64,000 nt of DNA from Argopecten irradians (taxonomy: Eukaryota > Mollusca > Bivalvia > Pectinida > Pectinidae): NCBI RefSeq assembly GCF_041381155.1, contig NC_091143.1, forward strand, positions 40,502,996 through 40,566,995, read 5' to 3'. Numbering within the stretch: position 1 is the stretch's first letter; each line of letters begins with the position of its first letter. Under the pieces are notes generated by a model, which saw only the letters and a program-made list of their open reading frames with translations, ran no database searches and was not told the origin of the DNA. The position numbers and the translations under genes were made by a program. Below, piece by piece: positions 1 to 14,111 of the stretch.

Positions 1-931
1 TGTTTCAAGTGGAAGACATTATGAGTATATTGCGACCCATCGTGACGTCACGAAAACAATTTTGAGCGAGGACAGTGTTATCTTGAACATTTATCACAAA
101 TAGTTGAGATGGCGTCGTGGAAGGAATATGCAACACACCTTTTATAACACAGCCTTCCCTTAAAAGACGATAACTCAAGCCAACGCTTGCCTCAGAAACC
201 CGAAACTGTCTTCAACACGGAGACCACACTACCGAGAGAAAAAAAAACATGACACCCCCACGCGCGCGTTTTTAGATGACCGTGCTTAGAACTACCTCGT
301 GCTACCCACAGATAAGGAAATGCATATCGTATGTTATCGTACAGAAATGCACGTTGTACATAACGGTACCAACCTACGGTTGTTAGCGCCATATTGTCAC
401 CCAATGCCTTCATATCTGCTCTTTCCGGATTCGATAATTAAAGTCATTGGCTCAAGTTTCAAAGCAAGATGTAAAGTGTTACAGAGCCATTCCCAAGCAG
501 CTCAGTTTGATTTTCAGCTCATTACAATAAACAAATCGTTACGGGTATAATGTGCCGCCCTCTGATTTGACAAATGAGTGGTTCTATTAAATCTCCGATA
601 AATTCTCTCATTGTATCCGGTTCCCTCCTTAAGTAATATAATATCATTTGCGTTTGGTCAATAAAAATTTAAATATTCATTTCTGCAACATGATTCAAAC
701 GTCCTAAAATGTAATAAGCTTAAAGTTGTATTTCTTGTAATTTTCACTATCACAAACTGTCACATGTGTGAATATGGATGCTTATATATGATGGTTCAGA
801 TTCATAAAATCACCAATATACTATTGACATTGTGGTAAATGTCGCATGAAATATCGCACGTTTTGAAAGAACCTCCACAGTCAACGACATGTTTCAAACT
901 TTCGGGTAATTTTGGAAAACAGAGTTGCATC

Positions 932-1017
932 ACGTGACCAATATCGACAATACCCGTTTAGATTGAAACCTTCGAATTTGTATTACGTGACCAATATCGG
1001 CAATACCCATACAGATT
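932..1017. repeat. Direct repeat of ~33 bp, two copies
   Basis: ACGTGACCAATATCG followed by RCAATACCCRT and AGATT occurs at 932-964 and again at 985-1017, 53 bp apart, with a few mismatches. It is a local duplication with no recognised function. Confidence 0.8.
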
Positions 1018-2009
1018 AAAATAGATCGGAACAGACCGGAGATTTCCGAGCTATTTTAACGTGAACATGAGGCAAATCAATTTTAAAATAACTTTGTGAA
1101 TACGAAATGGATAAACATGGGAAGTTTAAAAGAGAGGCGAAAAAAAAAATTGTAGGACACTTTAGATGCTTTTTCTTTGACAAAATGAGAAAACGTTATA
1201 GATCATACAACTTTAAATACAAAGTAAGTATAATCACCATAATAGGCCCGGTTTCATCAACATCACTAAACTTAAATTAATTTCTTGACTTTTCTTTTTT
1301 TTCCTCCGCATGAAAGCATTGCAGAAGTTAAGAAAATTCCCTTAACTTAATAAAGGAAAATTATTAATTATTATTGTTTAGGGTAAAAATCTATTACTCC
1401 TTACTCAATATTATCTTTTTTTTCCATTCTTTTAGTTTTTTTTCTCTTATTTTGTCATCTCCATACAAATATATATATTTTGACTATTATCTTTATCTAA
1501 ATTTTGACATCATCTAATTTTCCGCACCTATGGTCCTTATCATTACTAATGAATCCTTGATTTAATCAGTGGTTTATCACAATTTTATTTAAACCAGTGC
1601 TTCAAACTCTGGAAAATCATACAAACTGTAATTTGTGGAAACATTTCTCAGATCCATCAATATACATCTCAATCACCATGGCTATCTTCGACATAGGTCA
1701 CTATTAACTTCAACTCAAGCAAAGACTTGTGGCAATCAACTACATAAACGAATGTTGAAATCTAAAACGAACCATTTTCCAAGTGTTCTTCTGATTTGTG
1801 TCAGTAAACTTACCAATACAGAGTAGCTTTCTTATTTTCGTCTTGAAAACGGTTAACATATACTCGACAGTAAACATGCGGTTTAAACATTAAAACCACA
1901 CACTCCACAATCTGGTCTACTTTCGTGTTAAAAGTTAAAATTTACTACTTAATAAAGATTCAAAGAAGTTCTTATTCATCTAAACATCGAATTTAAGGCA
2001 GTTAATGAA

Positions 2010-2122
2010 TAATAAATAAACAAACAATAAATAAACAAATAATACAACAATAAATAAACAAACAATAAATAAACAAACAATAAATAAACAAACAATAAAT
2101 AAACAAACAATAAATAAACAAA
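2010..2122. repeat. 15-bp tandem repeat (AATAAATAAACAAAC)n
   Basis: About seven copies of a 15-bp A-rich unit, one of them interrupted by AATACAAC. It is a simple-sequence microsatellite. Confidence 0.9.
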
Positions 2123-3099
2123 TATATTTAATTGAATCTCAGCATTAATGAAAAAAAATATAGCCTTAGTATTTTCTACACAAAGGGTCCTATGCTACGA
2201 TTGCTTCAACTAGAGTTCATTCGGCATCGCCATCCCAAAAGTGCAACAAATTGTGTACTCGTTGTCAGCACTGAATCACACCGGAATGACTTACTTTCAG
2301 TTTTCAACAGTATGCCTGCTCGATTTAGCGCTACAGCAAAACATAAGGGGCAAAACATGAGGAAGTAAAAAGCAATGGGAATCAATATCTTTCCCTAACA
2401 ATGATCACAATGTAGGGTATTCCATAAAAGACCATATTGTTTGACAATGTGACATTTCATAATGTGTGAAACCGAATGACGCTAAGAGGCACAAAATGGT
2501 GTTATATATTTAAGTTTTTATATTGTCTTTGTGTCGTTTACAACCTGCCCTGTAAAAAGGCCGTTAGAGTTAGAGATTTATGTTTTTAATTCTTCTTAAC
2601 TGACTTTTTCCGTTCTAACGTGTTCATTGGTAACACCCCGCTTTTTGCCTTAGCTGACTGTTCGACTGTCTGGAACGCTCTGGGTTCGGACACATCGTAG
2701 TCTTCAAAATATCAGTTTCTGGTCCAGCTTAACGCTCAGCAAATGAAGAAAAAAAGTGGGACGACTAGTTTGCCCTTTGTCATTATAATACGAACAATGG
2801 GATGCTATACAGACTGTTTCAATGAGATAGAATTGTTAAAAAAGGCACAAAGCAAAAATATCACAGACAACTACACCATCCACCCTCAAAAGCCTTACTA
2901 ACCAGAGAACGTCCCTACATGACATTAGATTTCCGTAGGAAATTAACCTAAACCAACCAAACATACATATCGTAATCTTATCTTATGCAATTGAAACTGC
3001 ACTCCGAAACCCAAACTTATGATAATTGCACATGCTTCAGGTAGACAGAAGGTATGCTGCGTAACATTTCTTTCAAATATTTTCCAATACAAAACATAT

Positions 3100-3165
3100 C
3101 TACTTTCTGAACTCTAAATATCTAGCATGTAACAAATATGCTACTTTCTGAACTCTAAATATCTT
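3100..3165. repeat. Tandem duplication, 41-bp period
   Basis: CTACTTTCTGAACTCTAAAT and the next few bases occur identically at 3100 and 3141, separated by a short unique spacer. A third, degenerate copy may lie near 3198. Confidence 0.85.
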
Positions 3166-5122
3166 AGATGATTTGTTCTCAAATCCAGAACAAAATATCT
3201 ACGTTTTGAACTCTTTATCTCGGTGATGCAATAGAAGTTATTGGGATTGACGAGCCAAAACCATTGAAAAAACACATTTATCACAATAACCACATTGATA
3301 TATTGTGTAAATCTATGAAGCATGCATCATTATTAACATGGGATCTTAGCATCACTCCCACACACTGATAAAAACACCCAGCCTCTCTGGATACAGAAGA
3401 AAGACATACTCTGATCTTATCTCAAAGCCTCTATGGGTTAGGGTGTCAGTCGGTCAGGATCCGTAACATAAACTATGTGCAAACTTCAAAGTCGCTGGCG
3501 CAAAAAAACCGGACGATCACTTCAATGGAAATCATCTCATGGGCATTGACGTGGCAGCAAGTTATATTTCAAAATCTTCCCTTTTCATGATTTTAGTTTG
3601 GGTTGTTTCCAAATGTCAGATCAGACCGCGGATATCCCGGATCCGGAATGTCACTGTTAATAACCCTCTATATATTGCGCAATCTATAGTGTGAGGCTTA
3701 ACTGTTTGGCATCGCTTGTCTATTGAGATACGTTATACTGATAACTTGAAATAACGGAGTGACATGACATGCGGAACGATACATGTGCTTCTGAAATCAA
3801 ATACATTGCTTTTAAATGAACAAAAAACATAATTCATTTTATGTCTGCTGTTTTGAGACATTTGGAAGCGGTACTATTGTAGTTTGATTACATTTGTTTC
3901 AATGAAACAAACAGGCTATTCTATAAATTGTGAATCGTTTGAACCAAACAGCAGAATAATTACAGCAAAACAAGTAATAATGTGCTACTCACATGAGAAT
4001 TCAGAAACAATATGGTTCAACTTTTAGCCCCATGTTTGTATAAAAAGGGGTTCTTATTCTGTTTGTAAATCTACATATCAACAGATAACATTGACACATT
4101 TGTACTAAAAGTGAAGTTGAATTTAACGTCGTCATTCATAAATCAAATAAATGATTGTATTCATTTCCAATCATGGTTTCTGTTATATACTCTTTTAACA
4201 AACTGAGCACATCCTTTCTGAGTCATTGATGTATAGCTAAAACAAAATTTGGTCCTTTGAAGTTCACTTTATGAAATGCACTAATGTGGTACCTTAAACA
4301 CGAAACAATCGATATTGTCTTTTACATAAAAACAAAACAAATCAAGGAAAGTCGAACTACCCTGAGAAAAACCACCGACCAGCGGTAAAATGATAGATCC
4401 GCTAATAAAAATATGACTGTCTGTTTCCACAATAAAAAGGAATGGTCCTACCTACAGAAGCTTCATCAAGTAACTTATATTTCAACAGTATTTGATGTAG
4501 TTGATTGTCATAGATTTTTTATTTGAGTTGAATAGGTTTAAAGATACTGAGACTTGAATACTTCCTTTCTGGAGAAGATTCTATATAAACCCATGATGCA
4601 CACAAAAGAATCTCCATCGCCATGTGTGATATGCAATGTCTTAGATGACAAATGCTGAGATGTCTTTTTCCGGTATGTGAAAGACTTCGGGTGTGTTAAA
4701 AGTATTGAATGGTCTGATTCAGTCTTACTCACTCCGGTAGCGGCTCCTGGTGTTTATAATTCCTTCATCACTACACAAACATGCAATGCACGTGGCCGTC
4801 CTTATTGTGTATACACGGGTGTAAAGATCAAATGTTTAGATGAGGAGGTTAACAATATGGCTGAGGAGTTTGTAATCACTAGCTATATAAAGACGGAATG
4901 CTTGGTGAGATAAACAATTAAGCAATTTTTAGATTTTTGCTTCAAGAATGAGGCAACGTTCACCGTATCCTATGAATGCTAATAAAACTTAAGCTGTATG
5001 AGTTAATGCAATATTTTGTATATTTTTTACGCCATACTGTATCAGTTATGTGTGACTGTCTTCTGTAGCCATTGTTCATGCATTCATCTCCTTGATTATT
5101 TAGAAATATATTATGTCAATGT

Positions 5123-5357
5123 ACCTCGGTGGGGGGTGGTTAAGATCTCCCGACATATTGCCAAAAACCCTTAGCCTCTGGGTCTCAAGTTCGAATCTCA
5201 TGTGGGACAGTTGCCATGCAGGTATTGGCTGCTGATCGATGTTTTTTCCGCAGGTACTCCGGCTTTCCTCAACCAACAAATTTAAAACAATTTTAAATTA
5301 CCCTGACTGTTAATAGGACGGTAGACTTATGAAACCAAAGTATTAAACCAATCAGGA
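5123..5357 (+). mobile_element. tRNA-derived SINE, family 1, copy 1
   Basis: A head with a Pol III B-box-like GTTCGAATCTC follows an A-box-like GGTTAAGAT. A central part with CCGCAGGTACTCCGG and a 3' part with CTGTTAATAGGACG follow. It aligns along its length with 23981-24210. It is degenerate and unlikely to be active. The central domain resembles those shared among bivalve SINEs (inference from memory). Confidence 0.75.
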
Positions 5358-5505
5358 AAATAAGAACTTTTTTCAACATTTATTGCAGGTGTAATATGGT
5401 CCTAACAAAGCAAATGTTTCCTATAATCTATAAACTCATGGCATTAAAACGATGTGCTATTTATGAATGGCCGGTTGAATAGCTGTAATATCAAATTAAC
5501 AGAGC

Positions 5506-5691
5506 GGCCCAGTTTTACAAACATTCCTTAACTTTAAGGAACCCTTTAAGTTGAATTTCTCCAGGGAAAGCATTACAGTTTTTAAGGAAGGCTTAACATC
5601 ATATTTTTCCTGACTTTAATTATGCTTTCCTGTTATGATTTTAAAGTTAAAGAATTCCTTAAAGTTAACGAATGTTCGTGAAACTGGGTCC
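5506..5691. mobile_element. Foldback MITE, ~186 bp
   Basis: The left part (GGCCCAGTTTTACAAACATT, then CCTTAACTTTAAGGAA) and the right part (TTCCTTAAAGTTAACGAATG, then TTCGTGAAACTGGGTCC) are inverted copies, so most of the element could fold on itself. Half-copies occur at about 1246-1370 and 29800-29865. Confidence 0.75.
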
Positions 5692-5697
5692 AAATTA

Positions 5698-5890
5698 GGT
5701 TATTTAAGGACGGCCTCTACTGTGCTGCACGTGTGAATGTCTTGGGAGGCTGCTGTATATTCGTGTCCCCTTGTATTGGTGGTATTCCTTCCTTTTTTTA
5801 TTGTATTGTATTTTATTATATCTCAATGAAGCATGTCATCAAAGATACCAAACACCCACTCCACACTATACTGTTAAACGAGCGTGCTAG
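5698..5890 (+). repeat. Dispersed repeat, GGACGGCCTC family, copy 1
   Basis: It begins TTTAAGGACGGCCTCTACTG, then TTCGTGTCCCCTTGTATTG, and aligns with 49400-49600. It is diverged from the second copy. The class is unknown; no coding capacity is visible. Confidence 0.6.
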
Positions 5891-7491
5891 AGTAGAGTAG
5901 AGAAAATAATTGCTATCTTATTTATGAAAACCAGAACATAATTGACATTCCATCTTGTCATATTATACACAAAAGGGAAAATCATATCTCACCCTTCAAA
6001 ATTGCTAAAGTTCCATAAAGGCATTTAGTGAGATAGATCATTAGTTGGTTGGAAAGCATACAGAAAAGTTGTATCAACTCAATTCTACGTCCAAATTAAT
6101 AAACTTAACCCTTTAAATGTTTTTTTTTAAATGTACAATTATAACACACACGTTGCGTATGAGATCTATTTGTAGTGATAGATGAAAACGATTGGCAAAT
6201 AATTTGATCTGTTTTATAAATTGACTTGTTAAATTAGTTTATTTTTATCTTGAACTAGTTTGTATGTTGATATATGGCAGGGATGTTTTTGAAAAATGTT
6301 TAAAAAAACAAGCATTTTAAATCCTAAAGCCACCTGACTCTTTTATTTATATAAAAACACATAATAAATCTAAGACCAACTGCATTTAACGACTCCGCAG
6401 CAATTTAACCGTTTAATTAAAATAATCTACCGACTTTTTTGTGCTAGATTTGCTCACATGTCTAACATTAAAGCACTACACAAGGCTAGAAACGATAATG
6501 TAATTCAGTTTTTTCAATAACTGGAAGTCACAATTAAATGTAATCTGATAAACATTTCTTCTTACCACCTCGTTACTACAACACAAAAGTACAACATTAA
6601 TGACCTAGTGGAGCCACAGGAAGCCATTAAATGTCATTGTTTACATACTTACATGATAATGGCGTTAGGATACATCATCACCTGTATATCCAAGTACTAA
6701 TGAATTACGTAAACTGTTCCTAAATTCTTTTCTTTACGACTTCGCACTATTTTCTCGGTATATGTTTAAGGTCATACAAATAGTTTAATCATTCACTGGA
6801 ATTCGGTTTGCAAACGTCAACAAAATGTATTAATTATTTCTACGGGCAATTAGCAAGACACTGTGGATAGGATTTTAAATGAATTTGTTTAACAAAAGTA
6901 TTTCTAACCTTTAAGCTATGACATAAAATGTATGTGTAGAACATGAGTAGAATATCTTACGAACACTTCAAGTGTTCCGTCAGGTGAGTATGTGAGTGTT
7001 ATGAGAGACTGCTGTGTCTTCACAAAATGTCCCATTAATAAAGTATACCATTTTTCTGATTTATAGTGCTATGTTACTGAAATATACTGTCAAATTCGTC
7101 TAAGCACCAGCTATAACTCTAACAAGGAGCAAATTAATCGTCCATGACGGTTTTATCCAATTCTCTGCACTCCGACTCTAACAATATTAGAATTTGTTTC
7201 AGAAATATATTAGGAGGCTTCCATTCCTTATACACCCGAAAATCCGATTTTGCATATATCATGGAAATTTACGGTATAATAAAACTTGTGTCATTGCAAA
7301 CAAATAGATATACAAAATAACACTTTATTTCCCTAAACTTGCATGCGAAGAAATGTAAACATGTCTCAGTTATGTTGATAAATTGAATCTGTGGTTACTG
7401 TATGTATGTGCTGCGGGCGCAATGATTATGAAATCAACACATGTTTAAAAGATTATTTTTACCAGTGAGATGTGTATATTATAAGTGCCCC

Positions 7492-8064
7492 TTAAAGGCA
7501 TATATCTAAACCAAAACTATATTTATTTTTGAAAGTGGGAAGGTGAAACAAGATTCAATTCAATAATTTTGTAGAGTCGCAAAAGTTATTAGCTTACAAT
7601 TGATATTACGTTTGTCACCATCTTCTGAATAATTTAATTTAAACCAATAGCGTTAATTATCATAACGCGGGTCATCTTATGTTTTTGGCCATCGACCTGT
7701 CCTAATACAGAGGTTTTCATATCCCAAGACGAAGTTAGTAAGTACAATTTATCGTAGATTATTCGCACGTTTTGGTGATTATGACGTCACGAAATTCAAG
7801 TCAAAAGATGACGTCTCATTCACCGAAAGGTGAAACTTATTAACAGGAAATTGCTTTACCAACACAGTTTTGGGATCGTGAAACCGCCGTATTACTCGCG
7901 TTGGTAGACTACGGTTAAACGGCGAATTGAATCTCCATTGCTAACATGGATTTCACAATGAAAATTGCATTTGTTTGGGATTCTTACCTCAACTCAGACC
8001 GTCGATATGTAATTTTATAATATTATTGTATTTAAGAAATTTCTGTTTTGTAGTGGGCCTTTGA
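7492..8064 (+). mobile_element. TTAA-bounded MITE, family T1, copy 1
   Basis: It starts TTAAAGGC and ends TAGTGGGCCTTTGA, with the internal markers TTTTGTAGAGTCGCAAAAGT and TCACCATCTTCTGAA that are shared with the copies at 11946, 13677 and 27192. This copy is the longest uninterrupted one (573 bp) and is diverged at its ends. Confidence 0.65.
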
Positions 8065-11000
8065 CACAGATCAGTGATGACAGATAATTTATATATCCTA
8101 ACCTATTGTGTTTTGTTTCTCACCTCAAAAGAATTCGTATCCTGTGCCTATAATTTGAACTGTCCCAGCTACAAGGTATACGAGGATTAATGTCCCCCGG
8201 TAATGTAATGATACATACACATGCTCATTGTGTATGAGAAAGCATTAGCTAAACTGCAAGTGACTAATGGAGCCTATCTCTGTGGATCTGATAAGGGACC
8301 AAAATGCATTGCACCACCGTTACGATATAACAGGTCGTGATTTCCTCAAAATACCAAACAAAAAGTCACCCAAACATAATTATATACATCATACTCGAAA
8401 TGTCAGCCATTTGGGATTAGGAAATATGCTCGGCTGTATGATTTATTGTATAAATTACCTAAATACCTTTCTACTATTGTTGGGGTATTATGAAATGTTA
8501 TTTTAGATTAATAAAACTTCTGAAGTATTGCAAAAAATATCTTTCTTATAAGACAGGTGTTGGACTGTGTCCAATTACAACAGGCGAAAGCAGATTTCAA
8601 CGTGCCGGATCTAATCTTCATATAAAATTATATGAAATGACATAAAACTTACTCCTCAAACTTTTAAATTCTCTGGGTTTTTCCTAATTATTTGGTTTAC
8701 TGTTTTTTCTTCTTTCTTTTTATTCAAATTCAAAAACGAAATTTACAGATCAGAAATTAAAATTGGACCAGGTGTTTGAAGCGTAAGATCAATGTCGAAT
8801 AATGGAAACAATTCAGAGAGTTATTTTGTTAGTTTCTTTTTAATTTAGTGTGCTTTGTTAGGAGCATTTTCATTGGCGAAAATGTAGTCCCAAAATATGT
8901 CGCCGCTTGTAACGTTGCCTCTGACTGGCTAATAGAACAGTGTAAAGATTTCACAGGAAAAAGCCAACAAAAAAATCTAAATTTGAAAGATTAAGATTAA
9001 TTATACGGACTTACTTGAATAGTTAATCCTTTAAAACACTATGATAACCGAAGATATAGGCTTAAAACTAATACCAAACTGTTAGTACTGTTAGTGAATG
9101 TTTGAGTGAAAACGTTTACGTAGGTAACAATACCGAGTTTTCTAGCTGCAATACCAGTCTTGCTTATTCTGACATAATTATGCATTCAGCATTCCTATGT
9201 GTGTAATACGATGTCATTACGATAACAAATGTTTATTTCCAGCCTGATTGGGTGTAACAAGAATGGTTATTACATAATTTTATAGCATATTAGTGGACTA
9301 TGTATATATTGTATTCGCTGTCACGTTATTGACACACAAAATTAATAGTCGACTGTGTATTATTTGTTCTGGTTATGAATTTACAGTCATAAGTGATGTT
9401 TGTTATGCATATTTTTTTCAGTAGATGTCAATATTAGAAAAGTGTCTGAATAGCAATAACTGTGATTGCATTGCACATTAGATCCTAAAATCACTATTTA
9501 CATGTATTAATCGTGTATTCCACGTGCACAGTTTTTATGTACTAATCGCAGGTAGGTCGGTGGTTTTTTTCCGGTATTATTGCCTCTCTACATCCTAAAT
9601 CTGATACATATTTAAATGGTCCTAACTGTTCATACGTCGTAAATAACAATATAAACATACCTCAAATCAAAATTATGTTTTAAGTATATAATAGTTGTAA
9701 AGTTAAGGAAATTTATCGAATTGGAGATAGGTTGATAAAATATTTAACCTCTCTTTTGGGTGAGACAGGAAAATTGCATCCCGAGGGATAAGATTCTTAA
9801 GTTGTCAAACACAAGGCTTTGCCGGGTGTTTTACAGTAAAACAATATCATTCCGAGAGTTGAGATCTCCTGTCTCACTCCTAAAAGAGTAAATGATTGTT
9901 TTTCTCTTTCCCTGCATGTGCACCACTGTGTGTTAATGACGTGTCACTAATGAAAGCGAGGACTAGGTGATCTCAATTAATTGTGACGTCATTTCATTGT
10001 TATCGTGACGTTATAAGGATACTACCACAATGTCAGATACTGTTGTTGCGATGTAATAGTATTCTTGAGCACGTGCAAAGATTTCGTGTAACTTGTCTTT
10101 ACCCTAGGCTGAGATAGAAAAATCTCACGCCGTTAAAATTGCGGATTTCCCTATCCGGGGGGTAAAATGATCCATTATCCTCCACCACAGATATCTAAAA
10201 AAATGATAAAATATTTTCATATGATACTTGTATAAAGCATATTAAATTGTCACAATCCTTGCAATAATTTGCATATGAAAATATCGTTAAAGCATATTTA
10301 ACAAATATCTAACATATCCTGAACCTAAGCCGCTTTTAAAAGGTGACATATCACAATTTGACAGGTTCAAAACACATCACATCAACCTCAAACTTTCAGA
10401 TGGCATTTCAGTAACGCCTAATTGTCCAATTTGGTATTAATTCTATTGTCAGCCAACAGTTTGATATACAGAGCCGTTAAAATTACTGTTAATGACATAG
10501 GATATTTGAAAATGCCATGATGAAAGGAAATTGAATTGTTGGTGACGCCCACTAATCTTTGTTTCGACTGTGCTCTAGACAAATTGTTGCAAATTATTTC
10601 GAATAATGCAGAACTTACTTCATGATAAACGTAATAGCATTGTCCTCTATCATATGCCCTGATACCATCTATGATATAAGACTTTATCAGATCTCAAGTC
10701 CAAATTATAAGACCCCAAGAATAATGATTTTATGGAATACTTTAACTAAAAAATTGATTCAAAACACATTTTAACTATTTATTGTTATTTTATTTATCTA
10801 TTTATTTATTTTGATTTATTTTTTATCATTTTTCTATTTATTATCAAGTTATTTTACCTTTAAGATTGCCAAAATGGATTTTGCAGAAGTTCTTCACACC
10901 TTATAAGTCTCCTTCATTTTAAATATCATCAATTTTGACTTATCTCTTACAGGGTATGGCTTTTTTCTCGACATTAAATCAAATATCCATTCCAATTGCA

Positions 11001-11945
11001 GAAGAATTTATTCACATAAAAGAGATATATTTAACATCGTTTCACACAAGGAGATAAATAGAGGTCAAAATTATCTATTTATCTGAAAATGTTAAGGAGA
11101 AATACTCATGAAATTCATTTTAATTACAAACAGTAATTGTCCTCTATCTTAATTTGGGTTTTGAATGAGTACATTGTACACATTTTGAGGACTTTTTCTT
11201 TTAATCAAAATAATAATTTGTGTTCAAACTGTTGAATGACTGCGAAGAGAATTGTTGATTTGATGATGACAAACGTTTTAAAGAGTTGCATATATTTAAC
11301 AGCTGTATCAAATAACAACGTAATGGTTATGCATATCCTAATGTAATAAATATCACCATTATCAAATCAAATGTATAATTGCCAACACTCATAAACACTC
11401 CCTTATATGAAGCTGGGGCGTAGCTATATAGAAGCTATCTTTATCGCACGTGTCGTGATCTTGAATTCGTTAAAAATTAAAGATTTCGGTAGAAGTATAA
11501 GTTGATTGAGACAACCTGGCTGGTATGTAGATTATCTATGCTTGACATCCTAGTAACATCATTTAATTCATTTTAAGGACTTTCACGTGTGTTTTTCAAA
11601 AAATTTATGAAACGAGCCTAGGAAGTTTCATAAAATCTCATGATATGAACACAAATCTAAGATACTTTTTATCATATAACTACAAAAACCTACATAACAA
11701 AGAGTTTCACGTCAAAATGTATTCCGAAAATCCAGCGGAGACCGCCATTTTGTCCTGCCGTCCTCGTGATCCTGAAGTTACGTCATTTTCCTGACGTCAT
11801 TTTATTGTTTCTGAATGGCGTCACAATGAATTTCCAGCCAATTAAAATCGCTCCAGGTCATATTACACTAATGACATACACAAGTATATTACACTGGCGA
11901 AATCACTGGATATCAGGCGGATTATGTGATAAATATTTGATTTGG
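8065..11945. other. Gene-free stretch
   Basis: Apart from the inverted repeat at 9749-9889 and a SINE-like scrap near 9550-9580 (GGTCGGTGG followed by TTTTTTTCCGG), I see no gene, RNA or ordered repeat. Confidence 0.55.
9749..9889. mobile_element. Small inverted-repeat element, ~140 bp
   Basis: CTCTTTTGGGTGAGACAGGA at the left is mirrored by TCCTGTCTCACTCCTAAAAG at the right, with three differences. It is a MITE-like structure with no coding capacity. Confidence 0.6.
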
Positions 11946-13118
11946 TTAAAGGCCAACTAGCTATCTGAAACGGCTTTTAATTTTTAAAATGGGAATGTAA
12001 AGCAAGGTTGATAATTTTGTAGAGTCGCAAATGTTACTAGCTCATGGTTAATACAACACCTATATCACCTTCTGAACAATTGAATTAAAATGAAACGTTG
12101 TCTTAACTTCATAACACGTGTCGTTTTATGTTTCACGTTGTCGTCCTAATTAACGCCTTACATTGTAATTGCGCGAACGGACAAGAGCGTAAAGAATCTT
12201 CACTGTAAACACAGAATTACGGGGCGCCAAATGGGACACTTGTGATTTTGTACACGAAATCCAATTTGTGTAGACAAAATTCAATTTCGTCTCGACGGAA
12301 TTCATTTTCGTCAGTTAAGTATGCAAACGAGTCCATGTTTGACCTTTACTTGTAAGCTGCAAACCGATTGGTTGAAACGCGTACAGTTCGCTCAATCTTT
12401 GGCAAAGGATAACCGGACTTAAACGTTGTGATAGTGAACGAATATTTGTTGAATAGGTACGTAATCATTACGATTATGACAATTCATGTGCATTTCCTTG
12501 AAAGACTATTTTCCATAGAGTATCCATTTCTGTATGTATGTAATCGGTCTGTACTTGATATCGTAATTTCCCTCCCCTTCTACTAGGCCTTATAAATGAT
12601 TTTCCAGTGCATGCGCCTTTTCCGTGACATAATAAGCTGATTAAAGTAAATTTATTAAACTTTCACAAGAATGACACGGATGGAGAAAACACAAGTGTTT
12701 TCTCCAAAGCTCTTGCAGCCTATCCATTATGTAATGCCACATTGGTTTAACACCGTTTGCGCGTGCCATATCAACGGTCACTTTTTCCAATGAGAGGCCA
12801 CGTCACAAAAATCGTGGTGAGACATTTCATTTGCATATATCCATATTTGGATTCGGTGACAAAATTGATTTTTATGACACAAAATTAAACTTTGTGTTCA
12901 ATTTTCACTTTTGTCTAACAAAACTCAATTTGGCAGAATTCAATTCTGTGTACACAAAATTGATTTTGATTACAAAAAGATAAAGACCCAATCGGCGCCC
13001 CATACAGAATAGGCATTTGTTTGGTGTTTTAACGTCATCCTAGGACATAAATATTCTTATGTTATTATTGTTTTTAAGAAACTTAAACTTTTATTTCAAA
13101 AAGGTAGTGGGCCTTTAA
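11946..13118 (+). mobile_element. TTAA-bounded MITE, family T1, copy 2, with nested insertion
   Basis: The left end is TTAAAGGCCAACTAGC and the right end AAAGGTAGTGGGCCTTTAA. The internal TTTTGTAGAGTCGCAAATGT and CGTCGTCCTAATTAACGC blocks match the copy at 27192. About 780 bp at 12221-13001 are foreign to the other copies and form a separate nested element. Confidence 0.75.
12221..13001. mobile_element. Nested inverted-repeat element (GGGGCGCC ends)
   Basis: The left end GGGGCGCCAAATGGGAC and right end (reverse complement GGGGCGCCGATTGGGTC) are inverted. Just inside both ends are clusters of a short motif related to ACACAAAATTGAATTTTGT in both orientations (12240-12320 and 12850-12980). ACAGAAT flanks both sides and may be the target duplication; the T1 copy at 27192 has AATAGAATATG at the matching place. 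No transposase frame is visible. Confidence 0.65.
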
Positions 13119-13676
13119 CTGGGTTTTTTCCGTCCTTTTTTAGTATTTTATTTTGCTTCTCTTTATGACACCTCAGCACATGCACACGTTTAATGTCAAC
13201 TGTTTCAGAAATAAAAATTAAAATGCATGACGACTAGGACGTCGCCAGACTACCTACATCAAGTTACATTAACTGTTTTTCTACAACACCTTACAGAGAT
13301 AATTCTTCCAATTTGTTCTGACATTCGTAAATGACATGCGCTGTACAGTCTGAAACATGTATTCGCGGTTGGTACTAAGCTTGTTTTTATCTAATAAATT
13401 ACACATAATAACAGATCCATCTTTATTTATAGGGTGTTATAATTTGACAGCTGAACTTCAGCTTTTATATGTTTACGGTTTAAATTGCACGTCGAACAAA
13501 AGGCATGTGTTATTTAACGGGACGAGTTCCGGATTCCTACTCTAAGCTTGACGCCTTCACACAATTGTAAAAATGTGTTTCATTCTTTAAAACTCGTCAG
13601 TGATGCTATGATTCAAAAGTATCAAAGTTTGGGATGATTCGATATCACTTTTATATCTATGAACAGCTATAACTTG

Positions 13677-14020
13677 TTAAAGGCCCACCGTACCTTTAAG
13701 AAACAAAGTCAAAAGCTCCTTAAAAAATAATACCAGTATCATACGAAGGTCCACGTCGATGTTCTAAAATGAGGGTTATACTTTAACAGTGGAGATTCAT
13801 TTCGCTGTTTTGCTGTCTGGCGTTGTGATAATCATCTATCGCGCTGTATTTAGAACAATGGCGGGAAACATAAGAGGACCTGTGTTATGAAAATTAATGC
13901 TTTATTTATCTTAATCAAATTGTTCTGAAGGTGATAAATTTTGCCACTTTAATTGTCAATCTCGTTTTACTTTCCATTTTATAAATTGAAACCCATTTCG
14001 GAAAGGTAGTGTGCCTTTAA
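13677..14020 (-). mobile_element. TTAA-bounded MITE, family T1, copy 3
   Basis: It starts TTAAAGGCCCACCGTACC and ends CGGAAAGGTAGTGTGCCTTTAA. Its internal block TTGTTCTGAAGGTGATAAAT is the reverse of the other copies' marker, so it lies on the minus strand. Length is 344 bp with TTAA at both ends. Confidence 0.8.
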
Positions 14021-14111
14021 AGCTGACAATGCAAGTTTAAGTTAAGATAAGGAAGTTTGCGAACATTTTACTACACCTAGTTACAGTTTTGGTAACTTGC
14101 ATTGTCAGCTT
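14020..14111. repeat. Perfect 18-bp inverted repeat with 56-bp loop
   Basis: AAGCTGACAATGCAAGTT (14020-14037) and its exact reverse complement (14094-14111) abut the right end of the T1 MITE at 13677-14020. It may be a separate small element inserted next to the MITE. Confidence 0.8.

Larger units (their letters stand above)
1..5122. other. Gene-free stretch apart from listed repeats
   Basis: A+T-rich sequence with stop codons in all frames. The short open frames (for example 299-550 and 2132-2368) show no family resemblance, signal peptide or splice context. A minus-strand SINE scrap with ACCACCGACCAGCGG lies at about 4366-4388. Confidence 0.6.
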
